Assembly: GCA_020310875.1 (NCBI GenBank)
Contig: CM035413.1
Coordinates: 169,351,996-169,415,995, forward strand
Length of the DNA stretch: 64,000 nucleotides
Direction: 5' to 3'
Source of the DNA: Ceratopteris richardii
Lineage: Eukaryota > Streptophyta > Polypodiopsida > Polypodiales > Pteridaceae
The notes beneath the pieces are model-generated. The model had not been told where the DNA came from. It ran no database searches and worked only from the letters and a program-made list of their open reading frames with translations. A program made the position numbers and the translations under genes. Within the stretch, counting starts at the first letter, position 1, and every line of letters starts with the position of its first letter. Of the stretch, positions 33,171 to 45,100 are shown one piece after another.

Positions 33171-33798
33171 TGTCACTCTAGCATAATGGTGAGTACCAAC
33201 GTGAGGAGATACACCTCATAAATGTCAATCCGTGGAGACGTGAGGACCGGTATGAAGACCGCGAGCAAGTGATGGCACAAGTGCGTGAGTGAAAGCACAC
33301 AAGCATGCACACGCATACACACACACGCGCACAAGGTAAGAGCAAGGAGTGGAACAATGGAAAGCTTCGATTACCAAAAGAGCTCTCTTACAAAACTGAA
33401 ATCTACAACAAGCTAACCCCCAAAAATGAGCTCTCTAGCCCTTTTTATAGTTTTTGAGTGGTTTTGGCCCTGTCCAGACTTAGTGTCCGGCCTAGTTAAG
33501 AAATAGGTTCCAGGGCTTATTTGGGGGCTCAAACGGAGTCTAAAAATTATGAAAATTGGTAGGATGGTAGTTCTAATACTCCTCAAGCTCGAGGACTCCT
33601 CGACTTGAACAAAATGGAGTTACAAAAATGGAAAATGGTATTTACAATGGTTTTTAGTGATAAAAATCACTATTTTTGTAGGGATTTCTTTTGAAAATTT
33701 GACAGGTGCTTCTTGGAGCTCCCTACTTGCTCCTTCTTCTTGTGTGTCCACTTCCTTGATGCGCTTCCATGCTTTGTCCTTGACCTTGAGCTTCAACA
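33171..33798 (-). repeat. G3 3' LTR (628 bp)
   Basis: On the minus strand it reads TGTTGAAGCTCAAGG ... CTAGAGTGACA. A TATA-like CTATAAAA lies about 350 bp from its minus-strand start. Its first bases carry the end of an aORF tail. Confidence 0.96.
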
Positions 33799-33914
33799 CT
33801 CCCCCCCCTCTTGAGTCTGTCGTCCCTGACAGACCCTTGTTGTAGTGGTCGTTTCATGTAGTACGTTGAGAGGTAGCGTCCTTTGCGTCCACCAGCGGCG
33901 ATCCCTCTTCCCAA
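33723..33914 (-). pseudogene. G3 aORF C-terminal remnant crossing PPT and LTR
   Basis: The minus-strand frame holds a segment TYYMKRPLQQGSVRDDR that matches VQYYVQKAARQGSVRGDR near the end of the G4 extra protein. It then runs through the PPT (33799-33812) into the LTR and ends HTRRRSK at TAG 33723-33725. Only about 60 codons of some 1340 remain. The tail again ends in an Arg/Ser/Lys cluster, although this LTR start differs from those of G2 and G4. Confidence 0.65.
33799..33812 (-). promoter_or_regulatory. G3 polypurine tract
   Basis: Minus strand AAGAGGGGGGGGAG, directly before the 3' LTR. Confidence 0.92.
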
Positions 33915-34793
33915 TGTATCCTGGTCGTTTGTCTAGTTCTTCACTTTGCCACTGTTATCTCTTGCAGTTTCTAGTCCCTTTGTACGTACTTCTGCCTTGT
34001 ATTCCATCTGGATGGTGCATTTGTGAGTTTTCCAAAACTACTAGTTGCTCATAGGAGGTGTTCAATGTTGAGTATGAGCAACTCTCGGTGGTGGATGGCT
34101 TCCTTGCTCTTGTTGTTGTTATTTTAATGTCGTCTGGTTCTTCCAACGATGGTTTTTCATAGTTTTCATGCCAAGTACTTGTAACCCATAATGAATGGTG
34201 GGTAAGTGCATTAGTGCATGGGTTGAACAAAATATGTGCCGTGTGCATGGCCTTGTAATGTGGCCCTACATATGCGTACTTGGAAAATGCATGGCAAGAA
34301 GTATGGTGCAAGAGATCGGGTCTTGAGCTAAGTGCTCAAGGGTATGCTGACGAAGAGGTTTCCTAATCTATCATGGTTATAGTGTTGTTGAAGCATACAC
34401 GTCTTACCATGGTGGAAGGTCCGTTGATTTTCATCTCCTCGTGTTGTAGTTCCATCATGGTGTTTGACCGTCGGATTGTCCTTTTTGTTGAGGAATGCCC
34501 TTGCTGGAAGTTCGCTGATGAGCATTTTCAAGCACATAGTACTCTTCTATACTTTTTTTTTTTTTTTTTTGCACCCAATGGCATGAAACAAGAAGAAAGA
34601 GGTTAGTATCAATAAAATATTTTACATGTGAAAATTTGTGTCTCATGTGCCTGGGATTTTTCAATTGTGTCTATGCACGGCCATGTAAGTCGGCCCTATC
34701 TTGATGCATACTTTGGAAATGCATGACCTGAATGGTGCAAACGACTGGGTTATGCCAAAGGCACATGGCTGCTGCTGGTCGAGGCTTTTGATG
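33915..34793 (-). other. G3 region replacing the lost extra ORF
   Basis: About 880 bp between the pol end and the aORF remnant. No aORF similarity could be seen by eye. It contains an 18-19 nt A run on the minus strand (34552-34570) and the phrases TGTGCATGGCCTTGTAA/GTGCACGGCCATGTAA at about 34243 and 34674, a weak internal duplication. Short open frames here (for example 33955-34311) have no recognisable domain. Origin unknown. Confidence 0.5.
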
Positions 34794-35390
34794 TTACTTG
34801 CATACTTGATGAATTCTTTGATTGGAGGTGTCTATTGGATCTCGAAATGATGTAATCCTCCTTATTGGAACCCATTTTGCAATAGGGTTTGGTACTGTAG
34901 AGATCACCTCAGGCCACTTCATCTTTGAATGCTTTCCAAACTTTGGTATCCCGTATGGTTGGCCTTTTGGTTCTGTGGTTGTTGTTGGTGCTTTTGGCTT
35001 CCAAACCCATATCCTTGATGATTGCCAGCTTACTTTTGCAGAAGGGTTGAGGTTATCGTCGTTTGTTCTTTGTGTTTTGTTCTTACCCTTTGCTTTCCTT
35101 GGCTTCTTTGTTGAGACCTTTTGCATGGTGGGGAGCATAGGCCGTTGTGTATGTAGGAGCTTCTTGGGTACCCACATCTGTAATCGCCCGTGTTGAGCTG
35201 TAGCTAATTTTTTAGGCACCCAAATTTGTACATGATTGTGGTTGGCCTTCTTTGATAGCTTCGGTACCCAAATTTGTTGGATTCGTCGTGCTTGAGCCTG
35301 TCGTAGGTGCTTGGTTCTTCTTTTTTCATGGTCGATCTGGTTGGGTGGGAATCTTTGAGGCAACATCGATGGTTGCACTCCTTTCTTTAC
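34794..35390 (-). pseudogene. G3 pol C-terminal basic tail with WVPK repeats
   Basis: Same frame as retropepsin 2 after a TAG at 35391-35393, where G4 has TGG (codon within DQVWVRK). It encodes a basic tail with repeats QIWVPKLSKK, QIWVPKKLAT, QMWVPKKLLH, then RIWVWKPKAP and KWVPIRRIT. The first three are spaced about 15-16 residues apart, the most regular array of the three copies. Ends at a stop at 34794-34796, which I take as the natural pol end. Role unknown; basic charge suggests nucleic-acid contact. Confidence 0.8.
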
Positions 35391-36546
35391 CTAGATCTGC
35401 TTCATGCCCCTAACTTCTTTCTGCTTGAAGGCTCTTTGTCTATTTGATAGACTGGCTATCTTGCACTGTTTTGTTTGCTTCTGAGGTTGGACTAACGTGG
35501 ATGCTTTACTCTTTGAAAAAGAAGAAGGTTCTTCTTGCCTTTGCGACTGTCCTTCCATGATTGTGTCCGTTTGGATCATAGATCTTTTGACATTTACAAC
35601 ATCTTGTTCGAGAAGATTAGCCTTAGAGGAAAGAAGAGAGCGTGTGGTGTCTTGGTCAGTGGCCATGCAATTCTCCAATTCTAATGTAATGCATTGTTCA
35701 TGTGCCCAAACATGAAGAAGTTGACTTCTTAGGTTCAAGTTGATAGCATGGTCGTAAATCCAATCTTGACCCAAGACAAGTGGCTCTGTGAGGTCCTCAT
35801 CATGACACACTAGCATTTTGACTTTTATTGGAACATCTTGAAGGTAGATGGGAAGTTCCACCTCTCCCAAACAAGAGGTTTCCACACCTCCCAATCCTAT
35901 GAGATATGCTTCTATGGGCTTGATGTCCAATTGCAGGTCTTGGCAGTATGAAAGTCGAACTGCACTAGTTGTTGCACCTGAATCAACTAATGCTCTCACA
36001 GTCTTTACACTCTTTCCTCGTCCTATCTCTATAGTCACAAAGGGCCGTCGATCAATTATTTGAGAAGTAGTTATGCCCGATTTTTGGCACATGTCCATGT
36101 GATATTTTGGAGCTTTTGTGTTGACATCTAGGCCTAGCCGTCGTAGCTTGTTTCTTCTGATGCGCTCTCTAGCCTCTGCTTGTGCTTCTTCTCTAACCCT
36201 TAACTCCTCTTCTTTTCGCTTCTTAGCAGTATTAAGTCTCATGAGCATTTCCTCTGTAAGAGGTTCTTGATATACTTTGACTCGGCATCCACTAATATAG
36301 TTTGGTAGGATATCACCTTCTAAAGTGGCCAATTGAACTGCACCGCTAGTGGAGAGTCTATTAATGATCATGGGTCCATATCCTCGTTTCTCCAATTTGC
36401 GGGCATGTTGCTTTAGCGTATAAACCAGCACTAGATCTCCTTCCTTCAATCCTTTATCCTTTACATGGGCATCAAAGTATGCCTTTTGCCTTTTCTTTGC
36501 AGCATAAATGCCTGCTGCTGCCCGTAGCCTCGTCTCACCTAAGCGT
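35391..36546 (-). pseudogene. G3 integrase C-terminal domain and retropepsin 2
   Basis: Continues the integrase across the C2 insertion: GETRLRAAAGIYAAKKRQK, YGPMIIN and ISGCRVKVYQEPLTEEM are readable down to about 36240. After a basic linker comes the second retropepsin: ALVDSGATTSAV (DSGA near 35974-35984), flap region GLGGVETSCLGEVELPIYL and the block LVLGQDWIY near 35755. Integrase and protease are one uninterrupted frame here, direct evidence that the second protease belongs to the pol polyprotein. Ends at TAG 35391. Confidence 0.9.
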
Positions 36547-37264
36547 TGTTAGAGTATGATCAATGTCTACCCCTCATGATTGTATGCACATTTTGTAAGG
36601 CCCCCTTTATGAGGAGAAGCCAAGTGTGCATTACCCAATTGATGGGAATCCCAACTTGAATGTTGGATGAAGGTCATATTGGACCATGTAAGATATTATA
36701 AGGAAAGGGAGTTACCAGGGTCCCCAATTGTGGGGTCCGGGGCAGCGGTGAGCAGCCCCGGCTGGGGGGTCCAAGGGGGCCAGCGGGCCCCCTGGCTGGG
36801 GGGTCCCAGGGGGCCAGCGGGCCCCCTGGTGGGGGTCCGGGGGCAGCGCCCCCGGCGCGACGGTAAAGGGAATATTCCATGGAATATTCCCTGTCGGAGT
36901 CAGAAATCATTTATATTTGTTAGGTCGGTTCAACCAGTCTAAGCCGTGTATGGCAATTACGCGGGCGGTGGCCGCCCACGCTCTACCGCCCATGTATAGC
37001 CGTCCATGGCAGGCCACCCATGATCCTATATATACATGACTTCTGCACTACCTAAGACATTGAGTTGAGCCAGCATACCTCTACCTTGTATCTCCCTATC
37101 TAGAGTTGTCTAGATCACCATTTAAGCTCTACCTTGAGAGCGCACGGGTGGACAACGCCATCATCTTTGTACTTGCTGCTAGTAGAAAATTGTTGAGATT
37201 CTCCTATATCTGTTATCTTCTCTGCTATTGCTCCTGTGTTATATTGCGTAACTATTGTCTTACA
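36547..37264 (+). repeat. C2 5' LTR (718 bp)
   Basis: TGTTAGAGTATG ... TGTCTTACA. TATA box TATATATA at about 37027-37034. A GC-rich segment (about 36716-36860) holds two near-copies of a CTGGGGGGTCC/GGGGGCCAGCGGGCCC unit with many G runs. A perfect 24-bp palindrome centred on CCATGG spans 36868-36891. Confidence 0.97.
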
Positions 37265-37276
37265 TGGTATCAGAGC
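37265..37276 (+). promoter_or_regulatory. C2 primer-binding site, initiator tRNA-Met
   Basis: TGGTATCAGAGC immediately after the LTR, perfect match to the plant copia PBS. Confidence 0.97.
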
Positions 37277-37359
37277 TGTAAGGTTCGAATAGCTTGAGAA
37301 GTATCATTATTTTAGCCTACTAGCAGACTAGAATATCAGTAGATTATTCGAGTGATTAC

Positions 37360-40300
37360 ATGATGGCTTCATCGTCGAACACTAGTCTTGGTGCTTCACC
37401 TAATGTTAATGCTGCACCTATTCGAATTTGTCCACCTGCATTCACTGAAGGGAAGCTGGATGGAACCAACTATACACTCTGGAAGTTCAAAATTTCTGCA
37501 ATTTTGGACTCCTATGAATTACTTGACACTGTCATGGGGCCGATGGGATTGGATCCAGAGCCTATACCAGTTGAAGATCCAGCAAATTCAAGATTGATGA
37601 TTCAGCCAGATCCAGATCTTCTACGAGCTTGGAAGAGGCGGAATGCTGATGCATTATGTGCGATTGTCACTAGTGTAAGTGATTCTGTGCTTACTTTAGT
37701 TCAACATACTACTAAAGCACATGAGGCTTGGGGCATATTGGCTCGACAATATGAGACCAAGAACCACACTAGGATACAGAATTTAGAAAATCAGTTGGCA
37801 AATGAAAAGCATTCTGATTCTGAAAAGGCTGAAGATTTTATCAAACGGATAAAGCATCTTCAAGATCAATTGGTTGCAGTTGGTGTTGTTATAACACCAG
37901 AAGAGCTAGCTCGAAGATCTGTATGTGTTCTTCCAGCAAAGTATGATGGATTAGTAACAGCCCTTAACACTCAGGTAAGGCCAACTCCTCTTACATTTGA
38001 AGAGTTTTGTGCCATGCTTTTAGAAGAAGAGATGCGGCTGAAGAATCGGCAAAGTACAACTGATGCTGCATTCTCAGCAAATGCAAAAGGTAAAGGCTCT
38101 TCAGAGGGATCAAAGAAGAAGCCAAAGAAGAAAAAGTTCACAGGAAGTTGCTTCTATTGTGAAAAGAAAGGCCATGCCATCAAGGATTGCAGAAAGAAGC
38201 AAGCTGATGAACGGAATGGGACTGTAAAATCATCATGGAAGAACAAAGAGTCTGCAAACAACACAGAGCTGGAACTTTGGGTAGCTATTGAAGAGGTATG
38301 TTCATCTGCTCAAGCTCGTGTTGATGAGCCATGGATTTTAGATAGTGGAGCTTCTCGCCATATGACTAGTAAAAAGGATTGGTATAGTTCCCTAGTGCCT
38401 CTGCGGGAATCCATCAATGTAGTGGTGGGAAACGACTCCAAGTGTCCAGCTGAAGGAACTGGAACCATCTCTTTTATCACTTCTCCAGGTGTTGAGAAAA
38501 AGTTATCCGATGTTCTCTATGTACCTACACTCAAAAGAAATTTGTTGTCAGTTTCTGCAATAACAGATCGTGGACTCGAAGTTCACTTCAATAAGAGTGG
38601 TGCGGAAATCATGGATTCATCAGGTAATGTTGTAGGTAAAGGCACACGACGGGATAACTTGTATGAGTTAAGTGCTTTAACTGCTACAGAAGATAAAGAT
38701 GTAAGCAGGTTATGGCACCAACGATTTGGGCATCTCGGATTTGCAGTTTTGAAGGAGATGCAACGAACAGGGATGGTTGCTCATTTGCCTGCATTTTCAG
38801 AGTTGCAGGAACCTTGTGAAGCTTGTATGATGGGCAAGCAACAACGAAAGGCATTTCCAAGAGAGACCAGCAATCGATCTCAAGCTCCTCTAGAGTTGGT
38901 ACATGCTGATCTCTGCGGTAAAATGTCTACACCTGCTTTAGGAGGATCTTTCTACTTCTTGCTGTTAGTCGACGATTATAGTAGAAAGATGTGGGTTTAT
39001 TTCATTCGAGAGAAGGCTGATGCTTTTGAAAAATTTAAAGCGTGGCATAAGTATGTAGAAAGTGAATCAGGAAGGAAACTGAAGAAATTTAGAACAGATA
39101 GAGGAGGTGAATTCTTGTCAACAGAATTCAACAATTACTGTAAGGAGCATGGTGTGAAAAGGCAACTTACCACAGCTCATACACCTCAACAAAATGGCGT
39201 TGTTGAGCGCAGGAACAGGACAGTAGTTGAAATGGCTCGTTGTATGTTAAAGGCTCAAGACATGCCTGATTCATTCTGGGCAGAAGCAGTCAATACAGCA
39301 GTCTACATCCTCAATCGAAGCTACACAAAAGCTCTGAAGGGGATGACTCCTCAAGAAGCATATTCTGGTAAAAAGCCTTCAGTTTTGCATTTCAGAATTT
39401 TTGGTTGTTTTTGTTATGCACATATTCCTGATTCAACAAGATCAAAGTTGGATTCAAAAAGCAAAAAGTGTGTCTTCCTAGGATATAGTGAAGAGTCTAA
39501 AGCATACAGGTTATGGGATCCTGAGGCAAGGAAGATTTTTGTCAGCCGAGATGTGGTGTTTGATGAACGACCACACTTAGTAGAAGATAAAGGTAAATCT
39601 ACTATCTCATCAAACGGAGAAATATCTCACCTTGTGCCTATCAAAAGACAGGTTAAAGTTGAGGAGGAGGAAACATCTGATGGAGAAATTTCCTCAATAA
39701 AAAGCCAACCAATTGTAGCTGCACAGCGTAAGCCACTACCGAAGTGGGCACAACAGCTCTTTGATGATCACAATCCACATGTAGATGCACCAGAATCATC
39801 ATCGGATGGATTACGAAGATCAAAGAGAATAGAGGAGCAAAGAAGAGCCTCAGAACACATTGTTAACATGGCTCTAATGGCAAATATCATGGGTTCGATA
39901 AAGGAACCTACCACCATTGAAGAAGCCATTGATGATCCAGATTGGAGAGCGGCAATGCAGTCTGAGTATGATAGTATACTAAAAAATGATACATGGGATC
40001 TAGTCGACTTGCCGCCAAAGAAGAAGGTAATAGGTACTAAATGGATTTGGAAAGCTAAGTATAAAGCTGATGGAACATTAGAAAAGTATAAGGCACGATT
40101 AGTTGCACAGGGTTTTTCACAGATTGAAGGATTTGATGTTCAAGAAACTTTTGCACCAACAGCACGCATGACAACTATTCGGACGGTACTTGCAGTAGCT
40201 GCACAAAAGTCTTGGCCTATTTTCCAGATGGATGTCAAATCTGCATTTTTGAATGGTCACCTCAAGGAGGAGGTATATGTATCTCAACCACCAGGTTTTG

Positions 40301-41430
40301 AGGTGCCCAATTCAGAAAATAAAGTTTGCAGGTTGAAGAAAGCTTTGTATGGACTTAAGCAAGCTCCACGGGCTTGGTACCAAAGAATTGATCATTTTTT
40401 CAAAAATATGGGTTTTGAAAGAAGTACTTCTGATGCTAACTTGTATGTAACGAAAAGGGATAGCAAGCTAGTTGTTGTCATTGTATATGTAGATGATTTG
40501 ATCATTACAGGAGATCATCAGGAACTCATCAATCAAACTCGGATCAGCTTGGGAACTGAGTTTGAAATGACAGACTTAGGTCTACTCCATTTTTGTCTGG
40601 GAATTGAAGTATGGCAAAGGAAGGATGGCATTTTCATCTCACAACAAAAATATTCCAAAGAAATTCTCAAGGCATTTGGAATGATGGACTGCAAACCAAC
40701 TAGCACACCTATGGAGGTAAATCATAAGCTATCTATGGATGATAACATGCCTGATGTAGATGCTAAGAAGTATAGGAAGCTCGTTGGAAGTCTTATTTTT
40801 CTGTGCAACACTAGACCAGACATTTGCTATGTTGTTGGAGTGTTAAGCAGGTTTTCCAACAAACCTAAGGAGAGTCACTGGAATGCTGGAATGCGAATTC
40901 TAAGGTACATTGCAGGAACCTTGGATTTTGGTATTTTGTATACCACAGGTGATACACTCCAAGGATATTGTGATTCAGATTGGGCTGGAGATTGTGATTC
41001 TAGAAAATCAGTTTCTGGATATTGTTTCTCACTTGGTTCAGGAATATTTTCTTGGGTAAGTAGGAAGCAACCAACTCTCGCACTCTCCTCCACTGAAGCA
41101 GAGTACAAAGCAGCTTGTTTTGCTTCTTGTGAGGCAGTCTGGTTAAGGAGAATTCTTGCAGATATAGGCTTTCCATCAAATATGCCAATTGTACTCAAGT
41201 GTGATAATCAAAGTTGTATGGCTATTGCAAAGAACCCAGTATTTCATGCTCGCACCAAGCACATAGAAGTACAGTACCATTACATTCGTGAGCTAATTGA
41301 AGATGAAATTGTGGAGCTAGAATATTGCCCAACAGAGGCAAATTGTGCTGACATATTCACTAAAGCACTTGGAAGAGAGCAGCTCAACAAGCATCTTCAA
41401 CAGATGGGCATAGGACCGAGACCTACTTGA
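37360..41430 (+). CDS. C2 Gag-Pol polyprotein (1356 aa), intact
   Basis: Complete copia polyprotein from ATG 37360, 84 bp after the PBS; no stop or frameshift. Order: UBN2-type gag ([18 protein letters not shown] near residue 30), zinc knuckle [14 protein letters not shown] (about 264, CX2CX4HX4C), protease [11 protein letters not shown] (about 325), integrase HHCC (LWHQRFGHL, about 450) and D-D-E residues (HADLCGKM about 514, RTDRGGEF about 580, [10 protein letters not shown] about 612), reverse transcriptase ([12 protein letters not shown] about 895, YVDD at 1043), and RNase H ([12 protein letters not shown] about 1204, SSTEAEY about 1247, [10 protein letters not shown] about 1280), ending [17 protein letters not shown]. 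All catalytic residues are present. Gag and Pol are in one frame, as in most plant copia elements, so their ratio would be set after translation or by splicing. Confidence 0.97.
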   Translation: MMASSSNTSLGASPNVNAAPIRICPPAFTEGKLDGTNYTLWKFKISAILDSYELLDTVMGPMGLDPEPIPVEDPANSRLMIQPDPDLLRAWKRRNADALCAIVTSVSDSVLTLVQHTTKAHEAWGILARQYETKNHTRIQNLENQLANEKHSDSEKAEDFIKRIKHLQDQLVAVGVVITPEELARRSVCVLPAKYDGLVTALNTQVRPTPLTFEEFCAMLLEEEMRLKNRQSTTDAAFSANAKGKGSSEGSKKKPKKKKFTGSCFYCEKKGHAIKDCRKKQADERNGTVKSSWKNKESANNTELELWVAIEEVCSSAQARVDEPWILDSGASRHMTSKKDWYSSLVPLRESINVVVGNDSKCPAEGTGTISFITSPGVEKKLSDVLYVPTLKRNLLSVSAITDRGLEVHFNKSGAEIMDSSGNVVGKGTRRDNLYELSALTATEDKDVSRLWHQRFGHLGFAVLKEMQRTGMVAHLPAFSELQEPCEACMMGKQQRKAFPRETSNRSQAPLELVHADLCGKMSTPALGGSFYFLLLVDDYSRKMWVYFIREKADAFEKFKAWHKYVESESGRKLKKFRTDRGGEFLSTEFNNYCKEHGVKRQLTTAHTPQQNGVVERRNRTVVEMARCMLKAQDMPDSFWAEAVNTAVYILNRSYTKALKGMTPQEAYSGKKPSVLHFRIFGCFCYAHIPDSTRSKLDSKSKKCVFLGYSEESKAYRLWDPEARKIFVSRDVVFDERPHLVEDKGKSTISSNGEISHLVPIKRQVKVEEEETSDGEISSIKSQPIVAAQRKPLPKWAQQLFDDHNPHVDAPESSSDGLRRSKRIEEQRRASEHIVNMALMANIMGSIKEPTTIEEAIDDPDWRAAMQSEYDSILKNDTWDLVDLPPKKKVIGTKWIWKAKYKADGTLEKYKARLVAQGFSQIEGFDVQETFAPTARMTTIRTVLAVAAQKSWPIFQMDVKSAFLNGHLKEEVYVSQPPGFEVPNSENKVCRLKKALYGLKQAPRAWYQRIDHFFKNMGFERSTSDANLYVTKRDSKLVVVIVYVDDLIITGDHQELINQTRISLGTEFEMTDLGLLHFCLGIEVWQRKDGIFISQQKYSKEILKAFGMMDCKPTSTPMEVNHKLSMDDNMPDVDAKKYRKLVGSLIFLCNTRPDICYVVGVLSRFSNKPKESHWNAGMRILRYIAGTLDFGILYTTGDTLQGYCDSDWAGDCDSRKSVSGYCFSLGSGIFSWVSRKQPTLALSSTEAEYKAACFASCEAVWLRRILADIGFPSNMPIVLKCDNQSCMAIAKNPVFHARTKHIEVQYHYIRELIEDEIVELEYCPTEANCADIFTKALGREQLNKHLQQMGIGPRPT

Positions 41431-41447
41431 TTTATCATCGGTAAACA

Positions 41448-41458
41448 TTGAGGGGGGG
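41448..41458 (+). promoter_or_regulatory. C2 polypurine tract
   Basis: TTGAGGGGGGG directly before the 3' LTR. Confidence 0.93.
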
Positions 41459-42175
41459 TGTTAGAGTATGATCAATGTCTACCCCTCATGATTGTATGCA
41501 CATTTTGTAAGGCCCCCTTTATGAGGAGAAGCCAAGTGTGCATTACCCAATTGATGGGAATCCCAACTTGAATGTTGGATGAAGGTCATATTGGACCATG
41601 TAAGATATTATAAGGAAAGGGAGTTACCAGGGTCCCCAATTGTGGGGTCCGGGGCAGCGGTGAGCAGCCCCGGCTGGGGGGTCCAAGGGGGCCAGCGGGC
41701 CCCCTGGCTGGGGGGTCCCAGGGGGCCAGCGGGCCCCTGGTGGGGGTCCGGGGGCAGCGCCCCCGGCGCGACGGTAAAGGGAATATTCCATGGAATATTC
41801 CCTGTCGGAGTCAGAAATCATTTATATTTGTTAGGTCGGTTCAACCAGTCTAAGCCGTGTATGGCAATTACGCGGGCGGTGGCCGCCCACGCTCTACCGC
41901 CCATGTATAGCCGTCCATGGCAGGCCACCCATGATCCTATATATACATGACTTCTGCACTACCTAAGACATTGAGTTGAGCCAGCATACCTCTACCTTGT
42001 ATCTCCCTATCTAGAGTTGTCTAGATCACCATTTAAGCTCTACCTTGAGAGCGCACGGGTGGACAACGCCATCATCTTTGTACTTGCTGCTAGTAGAAAA
42101 TTGTTGAGATTCTCCTATATCTGTTATCTTCTCTGCTATTGCTCCTGTGTTATATTGCGTAACTATTGTCTTACA
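41459..42175 (+). repeat. C2 3' LTR (717 bp)
   Basis: Identical by eye to 36547-37264 except one missing C near 41726. The 24-bp palindrome is at 41779-41802. Followed by AGCGT. Confidence 0.97.
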
Positions 42176-42180
42176 AGCGT

Positions 42181-45100
42181 TCTAGATCAAAGATCCTGGA
42201 AGACAACTCATGTCCATTCCACTCATGCTCTTGTGCTACTTTCAAGGCTGGGATTAGGAAGTCCAATGGTAGCACAGCATTTTGTCCAAAGACCATCTGA
42301 AATGGGGTAGCATTGAGTACCGTTTTGTAGGCCACTCGGTATGCCCAAACAACATGATGAAGTTGTTTGTCCCAATCAGAGCGTTTATTATTTACAAGTT
42401 TCATCAATACATTACATAGGATCTTATTCGTGCTCTCAGCCTGTCCGTTAGCTTGTGGGTGATAGGGGGCAGACTTCTTGTGTATCACCATGAATTCTTG
42501 AAGGAGATGTTCAATGACCTCATTCAAGAAGTGCGTACCTCTATCACTAACCAACTCTATTGGTAACCCATATCTAGTGAACACATTTTTGAATAAGAAC
42601 TTAGCCATCGTTTGAGCATCATTCTTTGTCGTGGCTTTTACTTCCACCCACTTTGTAAGGTAATCTGTGGCTACAATGATGTAATCTGCATGGGAGTTTC
42701 TAGCTGGGGGGTTAATAGGACCAACAAAGTCTATGCCCCACTTCGAGAATGCGCGTCCTCCCATCATTGGCCTTAAAGGCATCTCGTCTTTTCTTATCGG
42801 ATATTGGGCACGTTGGCATGTGTCACATTTCTTCACATAAGTATGTGCATCCATATGAAGAGTGGGCCACCAAAGTCCTGAGAATAGAATGGTCTTAATT
42901 ACTCTGTCAGGCCCAAAATGTCCACCTGCAACACTACTATGTGCAGTTTCTAAGACTTTCAAATAGTCTGATTCATGAACGCACAGTCTTAGGTAACCAT
43001 CCTTGCCTCTTCGATATAGGTTGTTTCCTATCAAGGCATAGTCTTGAGCCTCTTGCTCCATGCTCCGTTTTCTTGCAAGACTAGCCTGATTGGGTAATGT
43101 TCTCGATCTCATGAACTCAACCAATGGAGCACTCCAATCTGGGATTATTGACACATGATAAAGAGTGGCATGCTCCACTGGGGGTCTCTTCTGGCACACT
43201 GGACAATTTTGGATCCACTCCTGGATTTCTTTGTCCATGCTAGGCCAATACACTCCTAAACGTTTTAGATTCTGCAATGTTCGTTGTTTAGAGTAATGAT
43301 TTCCTAGCAGTCCCTCATGGGCTTGTTGCATCCAACTAGTATGTTCGTCGTCCTCAACACAACAAGCTAATACGCCCTCGGTATCTTGCTTGTACATACT
43401 TGCGGCCAATATTTGATACTTTTGTGATTTTACAATTTCTTCTTTGCTTGTTTTCACATTTTTATTTGCAGGCCCAAAGGTTAGGACTGGTACCAACTTA
43501 TTTGCCCATTTAGGAACAACTTCTAAATTGAACAGATAAGCATCAGGCAATTCATCAGACACTCCTTGCGGTGGCTCTCCTGAAGTGATGCGAGAAAGAT
43601 GGTCTGCCCTAAGATGGGTTCTACCTTTCCTGACAACAACTTCAAAGTCGTATTCCATTAGTAAGAGGAACCATCTTACTAAGCGGCCTGTATTGCAAGG
43701 TTTATTGACCAAATATAGTAAAGCTTGATGATCAGTGAAAAACTTGAACTTATTGGCCAATAAATAGTGTCTAAACTTTTTCACGGCATATACCATACCT
43801 AAGCCTTCTCTCTCCGTTGTGGTATAATTTCGTTCAGCTGCATTTAATTGCCTACTAGCATATGCTATCGGCAAATCTAGGTTTCCTTCACCTGTGGGTT
43901 GTGCTAGCACACATCCTATTGCATGATTGGAGGCATCTACATGGACATGAAAGGGTTTGCTCCAATCCGGAGTAGTCAATATTGGTGCTGTGCACAAACG
44001 TCTTTTCAGCTCGTTGAAGGAATTCTCGCATTCCTCGTTCCACTCAAAATTTGTTAGCAACCCGTAAAGAGGTTTAGCTATGATGGCATACATGTGGATA
44101 AACCTACGGTAATATCCACAATGGCCCATAAAGGCTTGTACCTCTTTAACATTCCTTGGTCTTGGCAGCTCTGCTATCGCTCTTACTTTGTCCTCATCTG
44201 TTGAAATTCCATTCTTAGAAACAATGTGACCTAAGATCTTACCTTGTCGTACCATGAACACACACTTTTCTGGGTTCAGACAAACTCTATAACCTCTACA
44301 CTTGTCGAAGATCTGTCTGAGCTCAGGGATGTGGTAACTTCTCTGTTGGGAATGCGCACATAAATCATCCACATATACTTCTAAGCTCTTTCGTAAGAAC
44401 TCTTTGAAGACATGACACATGAGCCTTTGGAATGTTGCAGGTGCATTGGTGAGCCCAAATGGCATCACACGAAATGCAAAGATTCCCCATTCTGTGGCAA
44501 AGGCCGTTTTGTGTTGATCTTCGGGGGCAATGGCTACTTGGTTGTAACCTGAAAATCCATCAAGGAAGCTATAAACTTCCTTGCCTGCAACACGCTCCAA
44601 TAGATGTTCGGTGATTGGGAGTGGATAACTATCTCTGATCGTAGCGGCATTAACTTTTTTAAGGTTAATGCACACTCCCAATTTCCCATTCTTCTTGGGC
44701 ACTACTACAATGGGGGACACCCATTCAGTGTGCTCAATCTCATAGATGAATCCAGCTTCAATCAGCCTGTCAATTTCCTCCTTTATTTTGGCTGCATAAT
44801 TGTCATTATATGTGTAGGGCTTTTGTTTAGTGGGCTTGGCATCAGCGGTTATCGGAATCGTATGAGAGCAAATCTTTGGATCTACTCCTTTCAAGTCTCT
44901 ATAGTGCCATGCGAATACATCCCTATATTCCCTTAATAGAGCTACAAGCTCTGCTTCTTCTTTTGCACTTAGGTCATCTCCTATGTACGTACATCGTTCT
45001 TCGTTCCCTTCAATGGTCACTACAATTTTTTTGGTCTTTTCTTTATTGTCATATGCTTCTCCTATAATGGCCTCTCTCTTAGGCATCCGTACCAAAATTT

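Larger units (their letters stand above)
36547..42175 (+). mobile_element. C2: intact young Ty1/copia element inside G3
   Basis: 5629 bp with LTRs of 718 and 717 bp and the duplication AGCGT (36542-36546 and 42176-42180). The LTRs are identical except for one C in a C run. PBS, single open polyprotein and PPT are all present, so this copy looks capable of transposition or is a very recent insertion. It splits the G3 integrase between its core and C-terminal domain. Confidence 0.98.
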
